64,000 nt of DNA, taken from the NCBI GenBank assembly GCA_001972305.1, contig BDDD01000975.1:150727-214726 (forward strand). Reading direction: 5' to 3'. The DNA is from Cephalotus follicularis. Lineage: Eukaryota; Streptophyta; Magnoliopsida; Oxalidales; Cephalotaceae. The notes beneath the pieces are model-generated. The model had not been told where the DNA came from. It saw only the letters and a list, made by a program, of their open reading frames with translations, and did no database searches. Positions 11,900 to 21,990 of the stretch are shown one piece after another. Every line of letters starts with the position of its first letter. Position 1 is the stretch's first letter. The translations under genes and the position numbers were made by a program.

Positions 11900-13560
11900 T
11901 ATACGCCCCTGGAAAGATTGAAGGCACGGCGCCCTGGCAAGTTGTGGCGCACGCATATTACCATATGCGCCCAGGTGCCGAGGATGCAAAGCCATGCGGC
12001 CAAGGAGGCAATGTTATGCGTACTAAGCATGGCATGAGTTTTGAAATCCCATGCGTGCGCTGTCCTCTGCCATGTGCCGAGGACACCATTGTACCATGCG
12101 TCATTCTCTGCTAGGTGCACGAGGATGAGCCATAGCCCCCAGGCATGCACCAAGTTGTCCTCTGCCATGCATGCGCCGAGGATGCGTCCTATCCTCCATC
12201 CACCGGGCATGCGTCCTGCCATGCATGCTCCGAGGAAGCGTTCCACTGTCTACGGCGCCGAGGATGCCATATTGTGCCATGCAACCACTGTCCTCTGCAT
12301 GCGTTCTAAGCATGCCCAGATGCCGGGAATGCAAGGTGCTGCTCTCCACTGTCCACAACCAGGCATCGAGGACACCCTTGACCATCTCATGCGTCCCGTT
12401 CATGCCAATAGTGCCGAGGTGCCATTGGTGCCGAGCACGGATCTCCTTTGCCATGGTGCCGAGGATGCTCCTCTGCCATGCGCACCATACACTGTTAGGC
12501 ATCTGAGCAGGCAGAGATGGTGCACTGGAGTGAGCCTTATATGCCGCAGTTCTCCTCTGGCAACACCCGTGCATGCAACTCATGCGAGTCTCCCCTACCA
12601 TGCATGAGTCCTCCTCTGCCATGCGCCCGAGGTGGAGAGATCTCCACGATGATGGCGTTGAGCACTGTCCTGTGAACGTCTAAGTATGTAACACCATGCC
12701 AAGCTTTCCACTGGCAACGATGAGCATGGAACCTATACGCCAGCATGCCACCTTCTCCTCTAGCATGCATCGCCCTCTGCCAGGCACGCGTCATCCTCTG
12801 CCATGCGCCCCAAGCATGCATCCATGAGCCGAGCATGCATCCCCAGCATGCGTCGTCCCCTACCATGAGCGCCATGCACTGTTATAAGCTGAGCACTCCT
12901 CTGCCATGCATGAGTCCTCCTCTGCCATGCGCCCAAGGTGTAGAGCTCTCCACGATGATGGCGCTGAGCACTGTCCTGTGAACGTCTGAGTATGTAACAC
13001 CATGCCAAGCTCTCCACTGGCAACGATGAGCATGGAACCCATGCGCCAGCATGCCACCTTCTCCTCTAGCATGCATCGCCCTCTGCCAGGCACGCGTCAT
13101 CCTCTGCCATATGCCCCAAGCATGCGCCCATGAGCTGAGCATGCATCCCCAACATGCATCGTCCCCTACCATGAGTGCCATGCACTGTTATAAGCTGAGC
13201 TCTCCTCTGCCATGCATGGTATATAGCGACGAGGATGAATCACCATGCATCATGAGCATGGAAAAGTGTCGAACACTGTCCAGCATGCATCCCGAGCATG
13301 CAGGACCAAATGCTGAGCACCCCACAGTGTGTGAATGCATCCCTGAGCATGCAACAATGAACTCCATGATTGGGGTCTCCTCTGGCTATGTACCGAACAT
13401 GCATCTAGGCACTGAGTAGGGTATAGTATCGCGTTCTCCTAAGGCATACAATTATTCAGTATTGTGTGCCCGAGCAGGCTTTAGCATGAGCATGCATCCA
13501 TGTAGCATGCATCCTCATATAGCATCGAACAGTACCTACATGCGTTCCATGCATGCCTGC
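11900..13560. repeat. GC-rich low-complexity region built on GCCATGC / CCGAGGA
   Basis: About 1.7 kb with dozens of CTCTGCCATGC, GCATGC and GCCGAGGAT strings. These make long overlapping ORFs on both strands, none of which resembles a protein domain. It contrasts sharply with AT-rich flanks and belongs to the large LTR. Confidence 0.7.
12590..13205 (+). repeat. Tandem duplication, unit about 306 bp
   Basis: TCTCCACGATGATGGCG occurs at 12641 and again at 12947, and all flanking sequence follows in the same order to CACTGTTATAAGCTGAGC, which ends copy 1 near 12895 and copy 2 near 13200. The unit is rich in GCATGC and CTCTGCCATGC strings. Copies look more than 90% identical by eye. Confidence 0.9.
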
Positions 13561-13867
13561 TTATTGGCTTACTCATGAGGATAGCTACAGTGAGGGATTA
13601 TATTAATAAAAAAGGGTGATAAGTGCAGTGTGATATGGATGTTAAGTGCAGTGATATATAAATGAAATGAGGGCTACTGTGTGAAAGGATAATGAATGAA
13701 GTATAGTGAAGGTATTATAAAGGCAGACCCTGCAGTGAATGGAAATGTAGTGTTAATGTATTGATAATGCATTGTTAGTGTAATGTACTGTTAATGTTGT
13801 GTAATGTTGATGTAGTATAGTGTAATGTAATGTAGTGGATCACCACCGAGATGAGCCCTACGGGGAT

Positions 13868-14988
13868 TGAAATGAAACTATATGGCAACCTTAAATAACA
13901 AAAACGTATGCGGAAATTACAAAATAAACTATGAATATAGACAATCAGACAATAACAAATAAATTAAAGAGTTAAGGGATAGAGAGTGTGCAAACAAATT
14001 TATAGTGGTTCGGCAAATCCGTGCCTACGTCCACTTTCTCAAGAATCCCTTGAGTTTCCACTAGGTACCACTAGCAACCTTTGATTTTCGGCTTACGGGT
14101 GCAAATCAAAGCAAAACCACCTTACACTTGATTTTGGGTTCCGGGTGCAAATCAAACAAACACCTTACAAGGGTTCACTCCCCTCAATTACAATGAATGA
14201 TAAAGTTGATTTGTGTTGTGTTTACAATAACCTCTCAAAGGTTGGATATGAAAGTTATGTCTTAGTGCAAGCTTTGAATATTGATTTGAAAGATGTAGAA
14301 TTGCTCTTGTGTTGCTTGGAAGGAATGTGTACTTGCTTGTTATCTCTTGTTGTGTCTCTTCTGTAAAAATACCACATTCTTCCTTTTATAGAGATCCTCC
14401 AACGGATCTATTTTTGTGCATTCAGACCAAATCCAGTCGGCTGGATTTTCCTTGCAGTCGGCTGGTAAATTGTTGTGCATTTGTAATTATAGCCGTTGGA
14501 GAGAGGCAGTCGGCTGGATGGACTGGGCAGTCGACTGCATGCCTTGGCAGTCGACTGATGCTCTGTTCCAGTCGGCTGTCTGAGCTAGAAATTGGATTTC
14601 CAAAGCTACTGGTTGAAATGTGCACCTCTTGGCAGTCGGCTGGAAAACCTTGGCAGTCGACTGGATTGTCTCGGCAGTCGAATGGAGACCTGAGGCAGTC
14701 GGCTGGCTGGAGTGCAACTGCAGGTGCTGGGTTTGTTTGAAGGTCCGGTCGGCTAGTCATCCCTAGGCAGTCGACTACACAACCTCGACTGGTTTGTCAT
14801 GGCAGTCGACTGGATTGCCTGTTTTTGCAATTTAAAACCTTTGCAACACTTTCAACATTACAACCAAGTGAGTATATCAATTTGTATGATATCAAATCAC
14901 GCATATAAGTATTTCTTGATTGTTACTTGTTTGTTAATCATCGAAACATAATCTTTAATACAATTAAAGGGGTGGAAAAAATCCAACA
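13868..14988 (-). mobile_element. Solo LTR (1121 bp) with 5-bp target duplication
   Basis: Bounded by TGAAATGAAAC and ATCCAACA, flanked by GGGAT at 13863-13867 and 14989-14993. The host sequence GGATCACCACCGAGATGAGCC occurs just left of the insertion and again starting at the right duplication. On the minus strand it starts TGTTGGATTTT, common for copia LTRs. A TATAGTGGTTCGGC block near 14000 is widespread in plant LTRs. No internal domain, so a solo LTR. Confidence 0.85.
14433..14813 (+). repeat. Array of 13 CAGTCG(G/A)CTGG motifs
   Basis: Copies near 14433, 14455, 14508, 14529, 14549, 14569, 14633, 14654, 14675, 14696, 14746, 14768 and 14803. Two runs are spaced 20-21 bp. CAGTCGACTG is a perfect palindrome. 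The array lies within the solo LTR and creates repetitive ORFs on both strands, which are not genes. Confidence 0.85.
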
Positions 14989-15887
14989 GGGATCACCACC
15001 GAGATGAGCCAGTAAGGCTGTTTCTGAGATGACCTAATGGGTCACCAAATTGAGCTGAACTAGGTGGGTCACTGAGATAGCCGAGTGGATCACCGACTGA
15101 GATGAGCCATTGGATCACCAGCAGAGATGAGCCAATGGATCACCGATCAAGTTGAGCTGCGTCGAATGAATGACTGTTATTGTATAGTGTCTTAGTGAAT
15201 GTCTAGGTTCCTCTCCTCTGCCTATAACCCCTAGAATGCGTATATAGCTCTTCCTAAAGCCGAGGACCTGAGGAACCAGTCTGCCTAAAATATAATGTTT
15301 ATCCCTGTCCCGACTCCTCTGCTTTAACGTCTGGAGTGCGTTACCGCTCCTGCTCAAGTAGGGGATGCCGAGGAAGGATTCATGACTGTTACTAAATGTG
15401 AATGACTGTTAGTAACTGTGAATGTACTGAATGAACCGTACTGAATACTGAATGATTGTTATATTGTATTGTTATTGCATCTCTCATTGCATTGCATATT
15501 TCCTGCTGCATCTGCATATTCCATCAGTACGTGGTCGCTGACCCATTGCATTTTAATGTAATAGGTCAGGTACAGGTGGAGTTTTGCAGCAAGCTGAGGA
15601 TTGAAGCCCCGGGTGAGTCTCCTCCCTCTTATTGCAGTTTGGTGACCTGAGAGTATGGTGATGATTATTGTATTTGTATCATGACCTGTCGGTTTGTGGC
15701 AGAGCTTTTATGGACTATATTGTATAACACTGGGTTTATCCACACAAGTGATATTTTATTGGATTTATTTCGCATACATTATTATATTGTTAAAAGTTTT
15801 AATTTCCGCTGAATATTGGTAAATGAATGATACTGTTAGTAGCGCGTCAAACCTTGGGGGTTGACCCTTGGGGTTTGGGGCGTTACA

Positions 15888-16255
15888 TAGGATCACTCTC
15901 TCTAAAAATACTCTCTAATTACATTTTTATTTATAATTTAATATGTAAATTATATTTTTAATATTCAATTGTTGAATTTGATTTACTATGTTTAAAGGTC
16001 ATGTATGTCAATTGCCAACTCAATCCGATATCTATTAGTATGTTATTGATTAAACAAATTTTTAACAGTATATGTCAAATTAAATTATATAACGGTTGAA
16101 TTTGTTATATGAAAATAGTATATTTGTGAAATTCTGATTCAATAGAAAATTAACATTCATAATCTACAAAAATTTCAATGGTTGGATGTAAAAAATATAA
16201 TTAACACATTATTTTTTTAAGAAGTGTGTCTTTTAGAGAGTGACCATTACACTCC
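15888..16255. mobile_element. Candidate MITE, left end damaged
   Basis: AT-rich block of about 360 bp with inverted ends: left GGATCACTCTCTCTAAAA at 15890; right end, read on the minus strand, GGTCACTCTCTAAAAGACAC. No ORF. The outermost left bases are lost where the Tekay-like LTR ends at 15887. Confidence 0.5.
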
Positions 16256-16660
16256 GATAAAGAAATAACGAGTTGAGTTAGAGGAATAAAGGGTTGGGTA
16301 AAAATATTTATATTCTTTTATTTAAAAAATTGTCATTCAATCGTTACGTGACATGTGACACTGTTAATTATTGCTAAGGATTGACTAACAACAAACATAT
16401 AAATTATTCAATTTTGTAAGTTAAGGTAGGTACTTGTAATCGTATAAAGTTGAGGAATGTGATTGCTTATTTGATGAAAATTGAAGTAGGATACTTGTTA
16501 TTTAGCCTTATTCAAATAAATAAATAAATATACGTGTTTATATTTAGTTTTAGTATAAGATAATATGTTTTGTCCACTTTTATTCATTTGAGTTTTCATT
16601 AGTTGCGCTAATAACACTTTGAAAACAAGTTTGAAAATTGATATTATTGATTTTATTAAG
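16246..16660. other. AT-rich intergenic stretch
   Basis: No coding frame, inverted repeat or recognised signal. It is the left target flank of Tat element B; its last five bases are TTAAG. Confidence 0.6.
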
Positions 16661-17461
16661 TGTTGATACAGAAAATCTCCCTTTAACAGTACCCTACGTG
16701 GAGGGCTTTGATTTGTTAATAGAAACGCGTGAATATATCCGAGAAAGATGTTTGGTGGATAATCCCTACACAAATAGAACAAAGAGGGTTGAAGGTCCAG
16801 GAGGTTGTTCTCCTGGGGACACTCCGACGCTCAAGTTAGAGGTTGCACAGAGAAAATAAGGTTCTTTAGAGTGCTAAAATGGCTGGCCTTTGTTTCGACT
16901 TTGGAACTGGTATATATAGAGCTGGTTTGTAACTGTCTGAGCGTGTAAACCGAAGGTGATCGGTATCCCCTAAGGAAATGCTGAGGACGTTTATCATATC
17001 TTATCTTTCCATGTTTGAGAAGATAAATCCCTGGAATGTAGGCGGATGTTAAGGCCTCCTCCGGTGGAGGACGAGGAAGGATAGGTCATCTGGTCTCTTA
17101 TCCGTCTCAAGGTCTTCAACGTCAAGAGTATCTTCAAGGGCTGGTGCCTGAAGCATTAGGTCCTCTGGAATGCTACCGAGGAAGAGGTCTCTTGCAGTGC
17201 AGTTGGGGAGGAGGTCCTTGGCACTGATGCCAAAGAGGAGGTCCTTGGCACTGAAGCCAAAGCAGTGGTCCTCAGCAAAGCAACCATGGAGGAGCTCCTC
17301 GACACTGATGCCAAGGAGGAGCTCTTCACCTGTTACTGTTGCTGGAGTTAATGAGCTTCCTTTGACTCAAACTAACATAAGTCTTAATGCCCCTAGACAC
17401 TTGGCAACGTCTGCAGGGGACACGTGTCATTCTTGGTATAGATAGATTTTTTCCCATATCA
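16661..17461 (-). repeat. 3' LTR of Tat element B
   Basis: 801 bp from TGTTGATACAG to CCCATATCA. It matches 30555-31409 along its length but lacks about 54 bp near 16985 that the other LTR keeps. It contains tandem-like GGCACTGA(T/A)GCC.AGGAGG.GGTCCTT units. Confidence 0.9.
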
Positions 17462-17482
17462 TATGCCCCCTGGTCCTTCTCC
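17462..17482 (-). other. Polypurine tract of Tat element B
   Basis: The minus strand reads AAGGACCAGGGGGCATA directly before the TGATATGGG that opens the 3' LTR. The equivalent site of Tat element C is at 37608-37620. Confidence 0.8.
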
Positions 17483-17899
17483 TCTGATCGTGGCAGAGAA
17501 GGAGGAGCAGAGCTGGGAGTTATCACTCGGGCAGGCCTCCATTACGTAACCTTCACAGGCTTAGTTAAATGTCAAAATTAGGCCTCCTCGGACCTTCTTC
17601 AGTTACTGGGCATTGTGTTATTGGGCCCGAATCCCAAACTACTAAGAAACGTACAGGATACGATTTACGGTTGTCATGTTCTGCGCATTTCCTGCCTCTC
17701 TCTCTTCGTTTCCCGCGTCTGATTTGACGGTTTGTTCTTCTACCGTTGGATCCGTGTGACTTGGAGGTCTAGGATCTGAGCTCTGACGGTTCGTTCCCTA
17801 GCCGTTGGATTCGTGTGAATTGGAGGGCTAGGATCCGAGCTCTGCATCTTTAAAAGATATTTTTCTCTTAAGGAAAGACTCTTCGCTTTTTCAATTTCT

Positions 17900-19381
17900 A
17901 ATCTTCATCTTCTTGCTGAGTGCTGCCCAGATTTCCAGTGCTTTCAGATTTTCCTTGTCTCTCCATTCTTTCATCCAGATTCTTGGTAAGTACTCCTCGT
18001 CTTCTTACTATTCTAAGTTTGTCTAGGATTTCTTTAGCCCATTCTCTCTCTTTGTCTTAGATAAATGGCTAGAAGAGAACAAACCAGTAGATCTTCCTCT
18101 CCCTTAGATGTCGAACCCTTGGCCATGGTGGCTTCCATCGTCGAAAAGCCCCTTACCTCTGCAGGCAGCCTGGGGGATGCGGTGGGTGACCCTGTTGGCC
18201 CCACCACTGAAGCCAACCCCCAAGCTTCTGAAAATTACTTCGAGTTTAGCACCCTCTCTCGTGAAGATGTGATGGCGCTCTCCAAGAAGTACAATTTTCC
18301 CACTGGGCTAACATACAATGTTCCCCCGGATCCTTGGATAGTCACAATGAGTAGAGCTGGCCTCTTCGTGGTCATCGAAGACGCGCTCTCTCAGGGCTTG
18401 AGGGTTCCAGTACCCTCCTTTGCCATCTCAGTCCTGGAGAATTTTTGTCTCCATCTTTCTCTTCTCCAACCTCAGTCTTGGAGTTTCATAATAGGTTTCC
18501 TTGTCAAATGTATCGAGTCAGAGGTGAGCGCGACAATGGGTCTTTTAAAAGAATTCCATGTCCTCTCAGCCTCGTCAGGAAAGTGCGGGTATTTATTCAA
18601 GTCTCACTCTGGTGCAAAAAAACTTCTGCTCAATCCTACCAAATCCATTAAGAATTGGATGAGGAGGTATTTCCTGGTAAAAAACTTCAAAGGGTTCACT
18701 CCCTCTCCCTGGTGTGATTCTATGGATATGCCACCTCTGAACAAGAGGTCCCGCTTGACATTGGCAGAGAAAGTGGACCTCAACAAACTCTTGGCCCTGG
18801 AGCCCGAGGAGGTGAACTCCACCATGCGTGAGGATCGTCTGCTCCAGACCGGGCTGAGCGAGGTCCCTAGCCGAGAATCGCCCTAGGATGGTACCGAGGA
18901 CATCTCAGAGGGAGAGGGAGCCCAAGATAGATCTACGCCCCCAGTGTCAGAGGAAAGTTGTATAAAGCCTTTGTCTCCTCCAATTTAAGCTTTTACATTT
19001 CTTCTGTTTTCTTACTCTTATTTGCCATGTCTTTGATCTTTTGACCTCTTCTTTTTTGTGTAGTGATGGCTTCTCGACGCGACTTCTCCGCTATCTTAAA
19101 GGTCACTGACAAAAAGAAAATGAGTACAACGGGAGGATCGAAGCAAAAAGGGAAAACTCCCGAGCCAAGGCTCCTCCCCCAGCTAAGGTTTTCGCTGCCA
19201 CTGAGAAGAGGAGTGAAGCAAGCAAAAGGCTTCTAGAGGACACCTCTCCCAGTGAGGTTCACATTCCTCTGGTGAAGAGGAGCAGAAAGGGGAAAGGTGC
19301 TGAGGATGTCAGGAAGGGGAGAGATATCGAGGATGTTGCTACCCTCAGCGCAAGTTCTCAAGATCCTATAATGCTAACCCC

Positions 19382-19413
<32 letters not shown>

Positions 19414-20437
19414 CGGGAGGTTGAGGATATGCTCAAATCCTTGGAGGCTTTGGACAGCTCCAAAATACATCTGAATGCTCTTGGGGTCCCCCAAGCAGTT
19501 AGTCAATTGGTCTTCTTTCCTCTAGAGATGATGGCGAGGGCAGGCTGGTCCAACGAGGAGTTGGTGACCCAGTGTTTTCGGAGCAACTTGAGGGTAAGTA
19601 GTCCCTTCCTCTGCCACCTCTTTTTTCCTATTATCTTTTCTCATTATTTTTTCCCCTGATGGTTGTGCTTCTCTGACAGGCTCTGAACAACACCCAGCTG
19701 TTGGTGCAGAACTTCTCTGCCATTGTGGCCAGGGACAGGGAGCTGAGGCGAACATGGTAGAACTGGAGGAGACTGCCCGCTTGGCCCAATCCCTGTTGAA
19801 CGAAGTCCTTAAGGTTTAGGACTCTTTAGCATAGGAGAAAAGGCAAGCGGTTGAAGACCTAGAGGAGGAGAGGGCCGACAGGAAGGAATTGGAAGGGGAG
19901 CTCGACCGTGTCAGAGAGAGGTGCCTTGACCTAGAGGCAAAACTCGATCGCCAGCAGAGGAAATATGAGGAACAGCTGAGGAGGGAACGAAAGAAAGTCG
20001 TGGAGGAGTTCAAGTCCTTGGACGAATTCCAAGATCCAATGAAGTCCTCCGTGGAGGAGTTCAAAGCTTCAAAAGACTTCGAGGATGCTGTGTTTGAGGA
20101 TGCGGCCGAATACTTCCGTCGGGGTTTTTATGCTTGCAAGAACTGGGTTTCTTCCCTTCATCCAAGTGTTCCTCTGGATGGCGTGGTATACAGCTTGGAG
20201 ACCAACGCCTTCGATTTCTACTCTGAGGGGATCGAAGAGGAGGAGGAAAAGTTTAGGCTTGCCTTGGAAGAGATGGTTTCGTCTGCAATGGGAGATGAGT
20301 TAACAAGGACCGGGTCACTAGAGTTGGTTATCTTGCCCTCGGATCCTACCCTGGACCCCCCTAACATTCCAACCTCTTCGAATCTCATGGATACCTCCTG
20401 TTACTGGTGTTTTCAACATTCCTTTGCCCGGCGATGA
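17900..20437 (+). pseudogene. Antisense ORF of Tat element B, intron-bearing, PF04195-like
   Basis: A plant-gene-like unit antisense to the element. A candidate 5' UTR intron (17986-18060, GTAAGT...TTGTCTTAG) precedes the ATG at 18065. The first coding block (18065-18886, 273 residues) starts MARREQTSRSSSP and contains GLRVPVPSFAISVLENFCLH, matching my memory of the Pfam family called putative gypsy-type transposon. A second candidate intron ends in TTTTGTGTAG before 19064, and a third is at 19594-19679 (GTAAGT...CTGACAG). The last block (19889-20437) encodes a charged coiled coil rich in E, R and K. In-frame stops near 19755 and 19817 show decay. Function unknown; Tat element C carries a related copy. 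Confidence 0.7.
19386..19408 (+). repeat. (AC)n microsatellite
   Basis: Uninterrupted AC/CA run inside the antisense ORF region, likely shifting its frame. Confidence 0.9.
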
Positions 20438-21485
20438 AGATCCTCCTAAGCTCTAGCTTTTCTTATTTTTCGCTTTCAAGTTGTAATAGCCTCTTTTTTA
20501 TTTTTCTGAACTTGTAATCTTTTGGAGTATCAATAGAAAATGAACCTTTCAGTATTCTCGGATCTCGCCTTTATTTCTTCGCATTGTGTGCTTGAGCTTT
20601 GCATATACATATGCTTACAATTTTCTTAGGACTTTTACCTTAGTCTGACTTATAGACTTATATATACGATCACCAAAGCTTTATAATCCACGTAGGACAC
20701 TTTACTTGCAAAGCGCTTAGGTAATAAGACTTTAGTCTTTACGAGTTCTGTTGTGTTCGTAGACTAAGTCTTTGGTCTGCTCGGACAAGTTCCTATGGGT
20801 TTGCCGAGCAGGATATCGTCTGGTCCATCATGTTATGAACCAGGTTGTCTGAGCTTGCAGTCCTCGTAGGGACACTTGTTTCAAAGTACTCAGTACAACA
20901 AACTTGATAGTTACGAGTTCCCATGGATTCGTCTTTCAAGGCACGATTTTGGTCTGGTCGGACAAGTTCCCATGGTGTTGCCAACCAACGTTCGCTCCCT
21001 GGGGAGTCTTATTGCTTCCTCAGAAGTCTTTTGTTTGTATGGTTTTAGACGCTCCTCTGGGGGAGTCATTAGGGGCTCCTCGGATGGAACCTTTTGTGTC
21101 CTCAGAAGGAATCTCTTGTGCTCCTCGGAAGGAGTCCTTTGTTCTCTCCTCGGAATGAGTCTTTCGTGCTCCTCGGAAGGAGCCTTTTGTTGAATGCACC
21201 ATTGGGCGTCTGTCACCTTAGTCTGTTCGAGACCTCGGCTTGTGTTTGTGAAATTTAGAAAGCTTTGGACCTGAACTGAGATGTACTCTGAATGCCCCCT
21301 TAGGAGCGTGGTCTAACATGTTTGAAGTAAAATTTCACAATTGAGAGAGTTGATTGGTGGCTGTTCAGAGGTTTGAGGACATGAACATTGGACCTCCAGT
21401 CCCTTGCAAACTTGGAACTATGATCTTGAACAAGTATTTTTTGAAAAAATTCAACTTTATTGATGTCTTGATTTTGTACAGCTTA
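20438..21485. other. Spacer between antisense ORF and integrase, with degenerate repeat
   Basis: No domain recognised. At 21045-21190 a roughly 30-bp unit, TGCTCCTCGGAAGGAGTC with variants, repeats five or six times and makes short overlapping ORFs on both strands. The rest is unique sequence. Confidence 0.6.
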
Positions 21486-21491
21486 AAAAAT

Positions 21492-21985
21492 TTATTGATA
21501 GTATTTCCTCAGATGCTCGGCATTCCAAGCTCTGACAATCTCCCTTCCCCCCAGAGTTTCAAGTTTGAATGTTCCTAGGCGAAGCACTCTCTTGATTTTG
21601 TATAGTCCTTCCCATGTTGGGGCTAGTTTTCCTCTGGTACTGGTTGGATCCGCGATGGCTGAGTTGCATAGGACCAGATCTCCTTGCCTTAGTAGTCTGG
21701 GGCTTACCCTTTTGTTGTAGTAACGGCTCACCCTCTGTTGGTAGGCTGCAACTCTGATGGCAGCCTTATCTCTGAGCTCTTCTACTAAGTCGAGGAGGCA
21801 TCTAAGTCCTTCTTCGTTTTTCTCTTCAGTGAAGTGCACAACCCTTGGTGACTGCACACCAATCTCCACCGGTATCATAGCTTCAGCTCCAAAATAAAGG
21901 TTGTATGGGGACTCACCAGTTGTGGTCCGAGGAGTGGTTCTATACGCTCATAGTACACTTGGTAGCTCCTCTGTCCATCTTCCTT
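21492..21985 (-). pseudogene. Integrase C-terminal part of Tat element B
   Basis: Minus-strand frame with TTTGESPYNL-type core end, then MIPVEIGVQSPRV, YNKRVSPRLLRQGDLVL and GKLAPTWEGLYKIKRVL, the GPY/F-like C-terminal module of Ty3/gypsy integrases, ending near 21492. The frame continues across the solo LTR into 25390-25570 when one target duplication is removed, so this and the next integrase segment were one gene. Confidence 0.85.
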
Positions 21986-21990
21986 TGCTG

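Larger units (their letters stand above)
11734..15887 (+). repeat. Tekay/Del-like LTR, right part
   Basis: The right end reads GGGGTTTGGGGCGTTACA, the mirror of the end of the 21991-25389 LTR (GGTTCAGGGCGTGACA on its own strand). Both carry a CTGACCCATTGCATT...GGTCAGGT block some 300-600 bases inside, and a TTTCCGCT segment nearer the end. This points to a large chromovirus-type LTR in sense orientation, interrupted on its left by copia element A. No coding domain was found. The left border is not visible. Confidence 0.55.

Noticed and set aside
11881..13419. Long overlapping ORFs on both strands
   Set aside because: They follow from GC-rich GCCATGC repeats that lack stops by chance, show no domain, and exist equally on both strands.
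14309..14760. ORFs of about 110-140 residues on both strands
   Set aside because: Created by the CAGTCG(G/A)CTGG array inside a solo LTR; the protein is only a repeat of that motif.
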